Source: an uncultured Clostridia bacterium
GTDB taxonomy: Bacteria; Bacillota; Clostridia; TANB77; CAG-508
DNA: 36,711 nt
Direction: 5' to 3'
NCBI GenBank assembly: GCA_904419495.1
Contig: CAJFRV010000021.1
Span: forward strand, 1 to 36,711
Shown here: positions 5,805 to 15,485 of the stretch, piece after piece
Layout: the number at the start of each line of letters is the position of its first letter
How positions within the stretch are numbered: position 1 is the first letter of the stretch
Notes under the pieces: model-generated
Databases searched by the model: none
What the model was told of the DNA's origin: nothing
What the model saw: the letters and a program-made list of their open reading frames with translations, nothing else
Made by a program: the position numbers and the translations under genes

Positions 5805-8800
5805 ATGAAAAGGAAAAAAACTTTAGAAATATCATTAAAAAACATAATTTGTTTTATACTAGCAATATGTATTGTATATTATGGTGGAATGAAAATATGG
5901 GCGGCTACAGTAGAGACAACACCAATAACATTTTCTGACAATAACTTATATCAAAGTTTAAAGACAAGATTATCAAAATATATAATAGATAAAGATGATG
6001 CAGCAAAAACATTAGAAATTCGAACAGATGCTATGACAGAAATTACACAATTAGATTTAAGTAATTGCCAAATTTCAGATTTATCAGGAATAGAAAAATT
6101 CACAAGTTTAGTAGATTTAAACTTATCTAAAAATACAATTTCAGATATTTCAGATTTGTCAAATTTAGGTAGTTTGAAAACTTTAAATTTAAGCAACAAT
6201 ACAATTAATAATATTAACAACATTAGTGCATTAACTACATTAACAAATCTGAATTTAAATTCAAATAAAATAAGTGATATAACACCAATATCAAAATTAA
6301 TCAATTTACAGGTTTTAGATGTTTCTAATAATGCTATTAGTACGGCAGTAGCAGTTAGAAGTTTACCTAATTTAACATCTTTAAATGTTTCACAAAATTC
6401 AAGTTTGGGAAATTTGAGTGATGTATTAATGTCACAATTGACAGCACTAAATATATCTAGTACAGCTATTACAAATATAGAGAATATAACAACTTGTAGG
6501 AACTTAATAGAACTAAATATAGCTAATAACAATATATCAAGTTTAACTCCTTTATTTGCAACAGAAAAATTAGAAAATGAAACAGTTGCAATACTAAGAA
6601 ACTTACAAAAATTAGATGTGGGATACACAACAAAATCAGGTTTGACTTTTTCAAATCTAAAGAAAATAACAGCTTTAAAAGAACTTTATGCACAGGGAAA
6701 TGAACTTACTAGTGTTAGTGGAATTGCTGAAATGGGAGAACTAGAATATGTGAACTTAGATGACAACAATATTGAAAACATAGATCCTTTTAGAACAACA
6801 ACTACACAAAATGGAATAGAAGTAACAAAAGACTTACTTAAAGCAACACAAATTTCACTTGCAAACAATGAAATTGAAGATATCTCAGTTTTAAGTTATT
6901 TAGAGCGAATAGAATACTTGAATTTGGCAGGAAATCACATACAAGTTATTGCACCAATAGAAAAATTTGAATTCTCAAAAGGTGTAGATTTAAGAAATCA
7001 AACAATTACTATGCCTATATATGAAAAGAAAAATAATGAAAATCATTATGTTATATTATTAAATATTATGCAGAGTGCAAAAGATGAAGATAGTATAGCT
7101 TATGCTGAAAATGCAAACTTTACGACTGAGGGAGTTACATTAAATACAGATCCTACATATACAGTTTCACCATATTATAATGTTATTATTACACCAGACA
7201 AAACAGATGAAGATATTCTATCAATAACACTTCATGGAGGAATAGCAGATGGAACAAAAATCACATTCCAAATAAGTGGTTCTTCTAGTGCGATAGAAAC
7301 ATTACAATTTGAAGATCCAAATTTAGATGCAGCAATTTATAAATATTTATTAACACATATGAGTGAAAATTCATATATAGCGAGAGCACCTAAAATAATC
7401 AATATAACACAAAGAGAAATTGCAAACACAAAAGAGTTAGATATTTCAAATGCTAAAATTCAAAACTTAAAAGGACTTAGCAATTTTAGTAAACTAGAAG
7501 TATTAAACTTATCTAATAACGAAATTTCAGATGATTCAGAAATAAAATATTTGGAAGATTTAATGGTTTTAAATTTTGCAAATAACAAGCTTAATAATCA
7601 ATATACATCAATAGAAACTTTATACGAATTAACAAATTTGGACTTGTCTGGAAATAATATACAAGATTTAAATAGTTTAAATAATTATTTAACAAATTTA
7701 GAAGCTAATAGGAAGCAACCAAAACTTACTGAATTAACATTATCAAATAATAAATTAACAAATATAGAAATATTATATAATTTATCAACTTTACAAAGAT
7801 TGAATATATCAAATAATGCAATAACAGATATAAACTATATTAGTCCGAATAAATCTTTAAATACTTTAAATATATCAGGAAATGATATAGAGGATGTTAC
7901 AGTATTATCAGAATTAACAAGTATAAAAACATTAAATATGTCAAATAATTTAATTGAAGATATTCAATCTATTACAAATTTGTCACTAACAACATTAGAT
8001 ATATCAGGAAATAGAATTACAGATATTACACCAATTCGATATCAAACAGGATTAACAGATTTATATATGAATAATAATAAAATTGCAGATGTTTCTAGCA
8101 TAGAGTCATTATTATTAAGAGGAACATTTGAAGCAAAACAACAAAAATTAACAAAAGTATTAGATAGTTCATCAGGTACGATAACAGTACCATTACCAGA
8201 AATTTTTAAATCTGCTAAAAATTCTAGTAGTAAAGTATATACTACGAATGAATTTAGTTTAGAAAATTGTACGTTATCAAGTGATGGAAATTCAATAGAG
8301 ATTAATACACAAGAGTTAGGAGAAAATAAGATTGCAAGAGTAACTATTGTGGGAGGACAAGCAGATGGAACAACATTCTCAGTAGCAGATGCATTAAAAG
8401 GAACGATCACATATAATCCTCAAGAAAAAACAAAAGGAAATGTTGTAGCAACAATTTCATTTAATAGAGATGGTGCAAAGATTTTAAATAATGATGGAAA
8501 AAATACATATACGTTTACACAAAATGGTGATTTTACATTTATATATCAAGATGAATATGGATTTGATGGAGAAACAAAAGCTACAGTAAATTGGATAGAT
8601 AACAAAGGACCAGTAGCAACAGTAAGTTATAGCATAGAGGAATTAACAAATCAAGATGTTGAAGTTACAATAACTACAGATGAAACAATAGGAAGTCAAG
8701 TTAATGGATGGGAATTTACAAATGATAATCATACAGAAATGAAAAAAACATATTCAAAAAATACAGAAGAAACGATTACACTTCAAGATGAATTAGGAAA

Positions 8801-9482
8801 TACTTCAGAAGTAAAAATAGCAATCAATAATATAGATAAGACAGTTCCTCAGATTTCAGGAGTAGAAGATGGTAAAACATATGAAGAAGCTGTAACACCA
8901 AATGTAACAGACGAGAATTTAGAAACTGTTACATTAACAAGAGATGGTAATGTAGTAAATGGTTATACAAATGGACAAGAAATCACAGTAAATGGACAAT
9001 ATATATTAACAGCAACTGATAAGGCTGGAAATGAAACAGTTGTAGAATTTACAATTGAAAAAGAAGAACTAGATGATACCATTACTTCTTCTGACTATGA
9101 AGTCGATATGGAAACTTTAAAAATTAGTAGAATATCACCAGAAACAAAAGCATCAGATTTCAAAAGTCATATTTCAACAGAAGTAGGATACAAAATAGAA
9201 AATTTATCAGGACAAGAAATACAAAATGGAGATTTCATAGGAACCGGTTATACATTAGTAACAGATACAGGAAAAGAATATACATTGATTGTAACAGGAG
9301 ATTTAAATGGAGATGGAGAAGTTAAATTAACAGATGTATCTATGATTAGGAAACATTACTTAGAAGTGGAAACTTTACAAGGTATATATGAAGAAGCAGC
9401 AGATATAGATAATAATGGAAATATTAGTTTAAATGATATTTCTGTTATGAGAAAATTCATCTTAGGTGTACAGGAAATTTAA
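5805..9482 (+). CDS. Secreted leucine-rich-repeat protein with C-terminal type I dockerin
   Basis: A 1225-residue surface protein. A hydrophobic N-terminal segment (about 13-33) is a signal peptide or anchor. Then come internalin-like 22-residue LRRs (LxxLNLSNNxIxDIxxL) in two blocks, about 50-400 and 500-770. Each block is followed by a similar beta-rich cap (compare TITMPIYE with TITVPLPE, and GGIADGT with GGQADGT), so the protein arose by internal duplication. Ig-like segments follow (about 810-1085), then a linker domain and a dockerin in the last 60 or so residues with two calcium loops, DLNGDGEVKLTD and DIDNNGNISLND. Dockerins bind cohesins; the next gene encodes one. LRR domains usually bind protein or glycan ligands. 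No catalytic domain is seen, so it looks like an adhesin or receptor docked to the wall. Confidence 0.9.
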   Translation: MKRKKTLEISLKNIICFILAICIVYYGGMKIWAATVETTPITFSDNNLYQSLKTRLSKYIIDKDDAAKTLEIRTDAMTEITQLDLSNCQISDLSGIEKFTSLVDLNLSKNTISDISDLSNLGSLKTLNLSNNTINNINNISALTTLTNLNLNSNKISDITPISKLINLQVLDVSNNAISTAVAVRSLPNLTSLNVSQNSSLGNLSDVLMSQLTALNISSTAITNIENITTCRNLIELNIANNNISSLTPLFATEKLENETVAILRNLQKLDVGYTTKSGLTFSNLKKITALKELYAQGNELTSVSGIAEMGELEYVNLDDNNIENIDPFRTTTTQNGIEVTKDLLKATQISLANNEIEDISVLSYLERIEYLNLAGNHIQVIAPIEKFEFSKGVDLRNQTITMPIYEKKNNENHYVILLNIMQSAKDEDSIAYAENANFTTEGVTLNTDPTYTVSPYYNVIITPDKTDEDILSITLHGGIADGTKITFQISGSSSAIETLQFEDPNLDAAIYKYLLTHMSENSYIARAPKIINITQREIANTKELDISNAKIQNLKGLSNFSKLEVLNLSNNEISDDSEIKYLEDLMVLNFANNKLNNQYTSIETLYELTNLDLSGNNIQDLNSLNNYLTNLEANRKQPKLTELTLSNNKLTNIEILYNLSTLQRLNISNNAITDINYISPNKSLNTLNISGNDIEDVTVLSELTSIKTLNMSNNLIEDIQSITNLSLTTLDISGNRITDITPIRYQTGLTDLYMNNNKIADVSSIESLLLRGTFEAKQQKLTKVLDSSSGTITVPLPEIFKSAKNSSSKVYTTNEFSLENCTLSSDGNSIEINTQELGENKIARVTIVGGQADGTTFSVADALKGTITYNPQEKTKGNVVATISFNRDGAKILNNDGKNTYTFTQNGDFTFIYQDEYGFDGETKATVNWIDNKGPVATVSYSIEELTNQDVEVTITTDETIGSQVNGWEFTNDNHTEMKKTYSKNTEETITLQDELGNTSEVKIAINNIDKTVPQISGVEDGKTYEEAVTPNVTDENLETVTLTRDGNVVNGYTNGQEITVNGQYILTATDKAGNETVVEFTIEKEELDDTITSSDYEVDMETLKISRISPETKASDFKSHISTEVGYKIENLSGQEIQNGDFIGTGYTLVTDTGKEYTLIVTGDLNGDGEVKLTDVSMIRKHYLEVETLQGIYEEAADIDNNGNISLNDISVMRKFILGVQEI

Positions 9483-9530
9483 TATTATGTCATTAAATTT
9501 AAAAAAATATATATTTTAAGGAGGATTTAA

Positions 9531-10265
9531 ATGAAAACGAAATTAAAAACAATATTAGTTTTACTTGTAGCAGTTATGGTAATTGGTGTATTATCAACTA
9601 CAGTAAAAGCAGAATATTCTGCAGAAGTGAAAATGACACCTGATAAAACAGAAGTAAAACCGGGAGACACAGTAACAGTTGTTGTTGAATTAGTAAACAT
9701 TGTAGATGCAGGAACAGGAGCAAGTGATATGGGAGGAAAAGTTGAATATGATACAAACTTTATTGAAAGTATCAGTTCAACACAAGGAACATGGGATTCA
9801 GCAAATGGAAAATTCCTTTTGAGTGGAAACATATTAACAGAAGATGGACAATTTGCTGTATTACAATTTAAAATAAGTGAAAATGCCACAGGTTCTTCAT
9901 CAATTAAATTTACTGAAATACAAACAGCTAATGGATCAGGAGCAGAACCATATAGCCCAGACATCACATTAACATTTACTGTAGCAAATACAGAAGAGCC
10001 AGAGGAACCAGAAGAACCAGAACAACCCGGAGAAGATGATAAAAATGAAACAGGAACAGAGGATAATACTACAGGTGGAAATGGAACAACAGGAGGAACA
10101 AATACAAGCAAAAATACTATTAGAGGAAACTCTACAGGAAATGTTACAGCACCAACAAAATTACCAAATGCAGGAATAGGAACAGGAGTATTTGTTGCAG
10201 CAGTTGTTTTAGTAGCAGTAATTGTGGGATCTTATGTATTATATAAAAGATATCAAAAAATATAA
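9531..10265 (+). CDS. Cell-wall/membrane-anchored cohesin-domain scaffold
   Basis: A 244-residue surface protein, 48 bp after the dockerin gene with a TAAGGAGG ribosome site. Order: signal peptide (about 1-26, cleavage after VKA), a cohesin-like domain (about 27-150; VKPGDTVTVVVELVN, a YDTNFIESI strand and FAVLQFKI are typical), an acidic Pro-Glu repeat and Gly/Thr-rich spacer (about 153-205), LPNAG at 211-215, a transmembrane helix and the basic tail KRYQKI. LPNAG-helix-basic tail has the layout of a sortase signal, with Ala in place of Thr. With one cohesin it would display one dockerin partner, most simply the preceding LRR protein. A membrane-retained form without sorting is the alternative. 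The pair ends at the terminator at 10277-10305. Confidence 0.85.
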   Translation: MKTKLKTILVLLVAVMVIGVLSTTVKAEYSAEVKMTPDKTEVKPGDTVTVVVELVNIVDAGTGASDMGGKVEYDTNFIESISSTQGTWDSANGKFLLSGNILTEDGQFAVLQFKISENATGSSSIKFTEIQTANGSGAEPYSPDITLTFTVANTEEPEEPEEPEQPGEDDKNETGTEDNTTGGNGTTGGTNTSKNTIRGNSTGNVTAPTKLPNAGIGTGVFVAAVVLVAVIVGSYVLYKRYQKI

Positions 10266-10276
10266 TAGTAAATATT

Positions 10277-10305
10277 AAGACAGAATGATTCATTCTGTCT
10301 TTTAT
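10277..10305 (+). terminator. Terminator of the dockerin/cohesin operon
   Basis: AAGACAGAATG (10277-10287) pairs perfectly with CATTCTGTCTT (10291-10301), with a short loop and T-rich tail. Confidence 0.9.
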
Positions 10306-10382
10306 ATATTTTTACTAGTCTTAGTATATGCAGAAGTAAAAGAGTGTAGTAAAATAATTTATTCAAGTTAAATAAATAAAAC

Positions 10383-10411
10383 TTGAAAAAAATTGATAAA
10401 TCTGTTATAGT
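10383..10411 (+). promoter_or_regulatory. Promoter of the 199-aa gene and rdgB
   Basis: TTGAAA (10383-10388), a 17-nt spacer and TATAGT (10406-10411), about 24 nt before ATG 10435. Confidence 0.7.
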
Positions 10412-10434
10412 ATTAACATAAAAGGAGAGAAGAC

Positions 10435-11034
10435 ATGGAACAGAAAAAAGCAAAGATAGACTATGAAAAATTAGTTTCCTATATAAGTGAACTACAGCAA
10501 ATAATATTAGATACAGATACACTTAGAAAGCTAAATTTTTTAGCAACAGAATTAGAAAATATGAAAAATCAAAATGAAATAATGGACATTAATGCAATAG
10601 AATCATCAAGAGTAAAAGATATACTAATATACATATATGAACATTATGATAGATCAAAAGACAGTGTAAGAAAAATTTCAAAAAGACTTGAAAATCCAGA
10701 AAGAAAATATCAAGACGTAGCAGTTCATATGAAAATTCTAGCCTATAGAAAAGCAGAAATACCTTCAGAGGAAAATAAAGAAGAATCTAAAAAAATACTT
10801 AGATTAGCATTGTATTTGAATGAGGTAAGAAAACAAAGACATTTAGCAATGGCTGGAGAAGTGGATAGATCTGAAAGAGTAAGGTTTAGAGAAATATTGG
10901 AATGTATAGATAGAATCTATGATGGAACTGATGAAAGTACAAGGAGAATATGTGAATTACTTGAAAGTAGAGGAGATATGGATGAAGTTCTAAAATATTA
11001 TGAATCTGAAAAGCCAAAAGAAGAAGAAAGGTAA
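10435..11034 (+). CDS. Helical cytoplasmic protein of unknown function
   Basis: A 199-residue protein that I do not recognise. It is highly charged (Lys, Glu, Arg), has no signal peptide, membrane segment or cysteine pattern, and looks mostly alpha-helical. Two similar segments, DILIYIYEHYDRSKDSVRKI (about residues 60-79) and RIYDGTDESTRRICELLESR (about 163-182), suggest an internal duplication of a helix-turn-helix-like or helical-hairpin unit; this is inferred by eye. GGAGAG precedes ATG 10435. It ends only 5 bp before rdgB and shares its promoter and terminator, so the two are one operon. No function should be assumed from that. Confidence 0.75.
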   Translation: MEQKKAKIDYEKLVSYISELQQIILDTDTLRKLNFLATELENMKNQNEIMDINAIESSRVKDILIYIYEHYDRSKDSVRKISKRLENPERKYQDVAVHMKILAYRKAEIPSEENKEESKKILRLALYLNEVRKQRHLAMAGEVDRSERVRFREILECIDRIYDGTDESTRRICELLESRGDMDEVLKYYESEKPKEEER

Positions 11035-11039
11035 AATAA

Positions 11040-11624
11040 ATGAAAGAAATTGTAATTGCTACAAATAATCAAGGAAAATTAAAAGAAATAGAAGAATTAT
11101 TAGTAGGATATAAATTATTATCTCTAAAAGATATGAACTGTAAGGTGGAAGTTGTAGAAGACCAAGATACATTTGAAGGAAATTCAAAGAAAAAGGCTAA
11201 AGAAATATCAGAAATGTTAAACATGCCTTGTATTGCCGATGATAGTGGACTTTGTATAGAGAAATATAATGGATGGCCCGGAATTCATACGGCAAGATTT
11301 TTAGGAGAAGATGCTACAGCAAAACAAAGAAATGTATATATTTTAGAAAAAATGAAGAATTTAGAAGGAAAAGAAAGAAATGCAAGTGTAAAGTGTTGTA
11401 TAACATATTATGAAAAAGGAAAGTGTATTGTAGGAAAAGGAGAGATAAAAGGAAAAATTGCAAAAGAGGCAAGAGGAAATAATGGTTTTGGATTTGATGA
11501 GATTTTTGAATTACCAGATGGCAAAACATATGCAGAGCTAACAAGTGAAGAAAAAAATCAAATTAGTCATAGAAGATTAGCATTACAAGATCTAATCAAT
11601 AAAATGAAGAAATTACATATTTAG
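11040..11624 (+). CDS. rdgB: Non-canonical purine NTP pyrophosphatase (RdgB/HAM1)
   Basis: A 194-residue house-cleaning enzyme that hydrolyses dITP/ITP and XTP to the monophosphate plus pyrophosphate, keeping deaminated purines out of DNA and RNA. Family motifs: IATNNQGKLKEI at the N terminus (phosphate-binding TNNxGK), ADDSGLCIEKYNGWPGIHTARF (catalytic Asp and substrate pocket), NGFGFDEIFELPDGKTYAEL and QISHRRLAL near the C terminus. The length is normal and all motifs are intact. It follows the 199-aa gene by 5 bp; a GAAAGG sequence at the end of that gene serves as ribosome site. Its stop codon lies inside the stem of its own terminator. Confidence 0.95.
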   Translation: MKEIVIATNNQGKLKEIEELLVGYKLLSLKDMNCKVEVVEDQDTFEGNSKKKAKEISEMLNMPCIADDSGLCIEKYNGWPGIHTARFLGEDATAKQRNVYILEKMKNLEGKERNASVKCCITYYEKGKCIVGKGEIKGKIAKEARGNNGFGFDEIFELPDGKTYAELTSEEKNQISHRRLALQDLINKMKKLHI

Positions 11625-11655
11625 GAAATATAAATCCTAGATATGTAATTTTTTA
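11610..11655 (+). terminator. Terminator of rdgB, overlapping its stop codon
   Basis: AAATTACATAT (from 11610) pairs with ATATGTAATTT, with an inner TAGGA/TCCTA stem and a T tract. The TAG stop (11622-11624) is in the stem. Confidence 0.88.
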
Positions 11656-11742
11656 TTGAATAGGAAACATTGCTTTTTCTATTCGACAAAAAACAACGTT
11701 GCACAGAAAAATTGTTTAATTCAATTGAATATATAAATTTTA

Positions 11743-11771
11743 TTGTATTTCCCAAAAAGTAATGATATAAT
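11743..11771 (+). promoter_or_regulatory. Promoter of addA
   Basis: TTGTAT (11743-11748), a 17-nt spacer and TATAAT (11766-11771), about 30 nt before ATG 11802. Confidence 0.65.
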
Positions 11772-11801
11772 TCTCTAAAAATATAGAAATAGGAGAAAAA
11801 C

Positions 11802-14800
11802 ATGTCAGAAGTTAAATGGACAAAAGAACAATTACAGGCAATTAAAGAAAAGGGTTCTAATATTTTAGTGGCAGCAGCAGCAGGAAGTGGAAAAACAGCA
11901 GTACTAGTAGAAAGAATTATAGAAAAAATCATAAATGATAGAATAGATATTGATAGATTATTAGTAGTTACCTTTACAAATGCAGCAGCAGCAGAAATGA
12001 GAGAGCGTGTTCTAGAGGCAATTTATCAAAAGTTAGATGAAACACCAGAAAATGAACATCTACAAAAGCAGATTACTTTATTAAATAAAGCAAGCATTTG
12101 TACAATTGATTCTTTTTGTCTAGATGTTGTTAGAAATCATTTTTATGAATTAGAAAATATATCTCCTAATTTTAGAATAGCTGATACAACAGAAATTGAA
12201 TTGTTGAAACAAGAAGTATTAGAAGATATGTTTGAAGAAAAATACGAAAATCAAGATGAAGATTTTGCAGATCTTATCAATACATATACAAGTTATAGAG
12301 ATGACACACCATTAAAAGACTTAATATTAAAAATATATACATATATCCAAAGTAATCCTTTTCCTAATGAATGGTTACATGAGAAAATAGAAATGTATCA
12401 TATACACCAATTGGAACAGGACTTTAGCCACAGCCCATATGGAAAGATTTTATTAAAAGAAGTCGAAGAAGAAATGGTTGATGATATCAGTATCTTAAAA
12501 GAAGTAGGAAAAAGTTTAAAAAAAGAAGAAGAACTAGAAAAATTTACAGGAACAATATATGATGATATTAGTAAATTAGAAATTTTAAAGGGAAATTTAG
12601 ATAATTGGGATAAAGTTTATGAAATTTATTCAAACCTTGTGTTTGCAACATGGCCAAGACAAAAAATAGAATCAGAAATAAAAGACAGAGCAAAAGAAAT
12701 AAGGGATGATGTAAAAAAGAAATTTAGCAATAAATTAAGTAAAATATTTATATATCCTTCAAAAGAAGCAAATCAAGATATACAAGATATGCATCAAATT
12801 TTAGTGAAATTAGAAAATATAGTTCTAGAATTTGGAGAAGAGTTTTATAAAAGAAAAAGAAATAAAAATATTGTAGATTTTAATGATATCGAGCATTTCG
12901 CATTAGAAGTATTATTAGAAAATAAAAATGGACAGGTACAACCAACAGAAGTAGTAAAAAAATATCAAGAGAAATTTACAGAAATTGCAATAGACGAATA
13001 CCAAGATAGTAATATGGTACAAGAATATATTTTAACAGCAATTTCAAAAGAGAATAATATATTTATGGTAGGAGATGTAAAGCAAAGTATCTATAAATTT
13101 AGACAAGCAATGCCAGATTTATTTTTATCAAAATATAAAACATATAAATTAAAAGAAGAAAAAGAAATAAAAGATAATTTAAAAATACAATTATTCAAAA
13201 ATTTTAGAAGTAGGAAAAATGTATTGGACTTCACAAATCTAATATTTCAAGATATTATGAGTGAAAGTCTTGGAGAAATAGACTATAATGAAACAGAATA
13301 TTTAAATTTAGGTGCTAATTATGAAGAAGCAGGGCAACCATTAGAAACAGAAATTAATGTTATTGATTTAAAGGAACAAGAAGAACAAATTGAAGATGAT
13401 GTAGATAGTGATGAAAATAGTGAAGAAGAAAGAATAGAAGATATACAAGTTGAAGCAAAATTTGTAGCAAACAAAATTAAAAAATTAGTAGAAGAAAAAT
13501 TTCAAGTATTTGATAAAAAAATAAAAGGTTTTAGAGATATTACATATAAAGATATTGTTGTATTATTAAGATCTACCAAAGTCAATGCACCTATATTTGA
13601 AGAAGAGATGATAAATTTAAATATTCCTGTGTTTTCTGAAAGTTCACAAGAATATTTAGACTCTATAGAAATTCAAACTATTATGAGTTTATTAAAAATT
13701 ATAGACAATCCTATACAAGATATACCATTAGTAACAGTTTTACGTTCACATATTGGAAATTTTACAGATGATGAACTAGTAAAAATTAGATTAGCAGATA
13801 AATATGATAATTTTTATCAAGCTATGCAAAAATCTAAAATTAATGTAAATAAACAGTTAAGAGAAAAAATAGATCATTTTTTTACAAACTTAGAAATGTG
13901 GAGAAAAGATAAAGAATATTTAGCACTAGATGAATTTATTTGGAAATTGTATACAGATACCAAGTATTACACTTATGTTGGATTAATGCCAAATGGAGAT
14001 GTTAGACAAGCTAATTTAAAAATGTTATTTGAGAGAGCAAAACAATATGAAACAGCAAGTTTTAAAGGATTATATAATTTTATAAACTTTATAGAAAAAT
14101 TACATTTAGGAAGTGGAGATTTAGGAGCAGCAAAATTGATAGGAGAAAATGATAATGTTGTTCGTATCATGAGTATTCATAAAAGTAAAGGACTAGAATT
14201 TCCAGTTGTTTTTCTATCAGCAACAGGTAAGCAATTTAACTTGATGGATTTAAACCAAAATATATTGTTACATCAGGAATTAGGAATTGGTGTTAAATAT
14301 ATAGATTATGAAAGACAAGTACAATATGATACATTAACCAAAGAAGCTATTAGGAATAAAATCTTAACAGAAACCTTATCAGAAGAAATGAGAATATTGT
14401 ATGTTGCATTAACAAGAGCAAAAGAAAAGCTATATATAACTGGATTAAAAAAAGATTATAATAAAGAAATTGAGAATATGCAAAACCAAGTAAATCGATA
14501 TCCTAAAACAGATAACAAGATTAATTATATTTTGCTAAAAAAATATAAAAAGTATTTAGATTGGATATTATTAGTTTATTTATATGAAAAGGAAAAAACA
14601 AATAATTTATTAACAGTTAATGTGTTATATAAAAAAGAAATCTTAAAAGCAATGGTAAGAATAGAGGATGACAAAATTGATATAAGAGAAATTTTAGAAC
14701 AAGCAAAAATAGAAAATGAAACTATGCAACAATTAGACAAAATATTAGAATATCAATATAGATATAGCATATCTACTAAAATTCCAACTATGACATCTGT

Positions 14801-15428
14801 TACAAAAATTAAGCAAATGAAGAAAAAGAAAGATAGTAACAATGAAAATAGTGAAGGAGAAACAAAAACATTTCATAAACCAAACTTTTTACGAACAGAT
14901 GAAACGGAAACTTTGACAAATGCTCAAAAAGGAACTTTAGTACATTTGTGTATGCAAAGATTAGATGAGAATATAGAATATGATTTAGACAAAATAAAAG
15001 CATGTATTGCACAATTAGTACAAAGAAAAATTATAACAGAAGTAGAAGAAACAAATATTAATCCATACAAAATTTTAGAATTTACAAAGTCAAACATATG
15101 GAAACAATTAAAACAAGCTAAAAAAGTTTATAGAGAACGACCTTTTTTTATTCATATTCCTGCAAAAGAAATATATAATGAAGACATAGAAGATAAGCTT
15201 TTGGTACAAGGAATTATTGATTTATATTATATTAATCAACAAGATGAAATTATTTTAGTTGATTATAAAACAGACTATGTTGAAAAAGGAAAAGAAGAAG
15301 AATTAATTGAAAAATATAAAGAGCAATTAAATATGTACAAAAGAGCACTAGAGGAAACATTAAAACAAAAAGTAAGTAAAGTATATATATATTCGGTATA
15401 TTTAGGGAAAGAAATCGAAATCTATTGA
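11802..15428 (+). CDS. addA: ATP-dependent helicase/nuclease subunit A (AddA)
   Basis: A 1208-residue UvrD-like superfamily 1 helicase with a C-terminal RecB-type nuclease, the AddA half of the AddAB double-strand-break repair enzyme. Motifs in order: Walker A AAAAGSGKTAVLVERI (near residue 25), FTNAAAAEMRERV, DEYQDSN (Walker B, about 398), GDVKQSIYKFRQA, the NFRSRKNVL motif, IMSIHKSKGLEFPVVFL (about 790), ALTRAKEKLYI (about 870), and the nuclease site GIIDLYYI...LVDYKTDYV with YKEQLNMYKRAL (about 1135-1185). Length is normal and nothing is broken. AddB usually sits directly upstream in Bacillota, but here a terminator and rdgB precede addA and no addB is in the window. A short gene with its own promoter overlaps its end. 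Confidence 0.96.
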   Translation: MSEVKWTKEQLQAIKEKGSNILVAAAAGSGKTAVLVERIIEKIINDRIDIDRLLVVTFTNAAAAEMRERVLEAIYQKLDETPENEHLQKQITLLNKASICTIDSFCLDVVRNHFYELENISPNFRIADTTEIELLKQEVLEDMFEEKYENQDEDFADLINTYTSYRDDTPLKDLILKIYTYIQSNPFPNEWLHEKIEMYHIHQLEQDFSHSPYGKILLKEVEEEMVDDISILKEVGKSLKKEEELEKFTGTIYDDISKLEILKGNLDNWDKVYEIYSNLVFATWPRQKIESEIKDRAKEIRDDVKKKFSNKLSKIFIYPSKEANQDIQDMHQILVKLENIVLEFGEEFYKRKRNKNIVDFNDIEHFALEVLLENKNGQVQPTEVVKKYQEKFTEIAIDEYQDSNMVQEYILTAISKENNIFMVGDVKQSIYKFRQAMPDLFLSKYKTYKLKEEKEIKDNLKIQLFKNFRSRKNVLDFTNLIFQDIMSESLGEIDYNETEYLNLGANYEEAGQPLETEINVIDLKEQEEQIEDDVDSDENSEEERIEDIQVEAKFVANKIKKLVEEKFQVFDKKIKGFRDITYKDIVVLLRSTKVNAPIFEEEMINLNIPVFSESSQEYLDSIEIQTIMSLLKIIDNPIQDIPLVTVLRSHIGNFTDDELVKIRLADKYDNFYQAMQKSKINVNKQLREKIDHFFTNLEMWRKDKEYLALDEFIWKLYTDTKYYTYVGLMPNGDVRQANLKMLFERAKQYETASFKGLYNFINFIEKLHLGSGDLGAAKLIGENDNVVRIMSIHKSKGLEFPVVFLSATGKQFNLMDLNQNILLHQELGIGVKYIDYERQVQYDTLTKEAIRNKILTETLSEEMRILYVALTRAKEKLYITGLKKDYNKEIENMQNQVNRYPKTDNKINYILLKKYKKYLDWILLVYLYEKEKTNNLLTVNVLYKKEILKAMVRIEDDKIDIREILEQAKIENETMQQLDKILEYQYRYSISTKIPTMTSVTKIKQMKKKKDSNNENSEGETKTFHKPNFLRTDETETLTNAQKGTLVHLCMQRLDENIEYDLDKIKACIAQLVQRKIITEVEETNINPYKILEFTKSNIWKQLKQAKKVYRERPFFIHIPAKEIYNEDIEDKLLVQGIIDLYYINQQDEIILVDYKTDYVEKGKEEELIEKYKEQLNMYKRALEETLKQKVSKVYIYSVYLGKEIEIY

Positions 15429-15453
15429 AAATTATGTCTACTTTTGGTATAAT
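15425..15453 (+). promoter_or_regulatory. Promoter of the 157-aa membrane protein gene
   Basis: TTGAAA (15425-15430) overlaps the addA stop codon; a 17-nt spacer and TATAAT (15448-15453) follow. Confidence 0.7.
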
Positions 15454-15485
15454 GTATATAGATTGGAAAGAAATGGAGAAGAAAA

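Noticed and set aside
5951..6868. Long antisense open frames opposite the LRR region
   Set aside because: Repetitive LRR codons create open antisense frames; no ribosome site or recognisable protein was seen.
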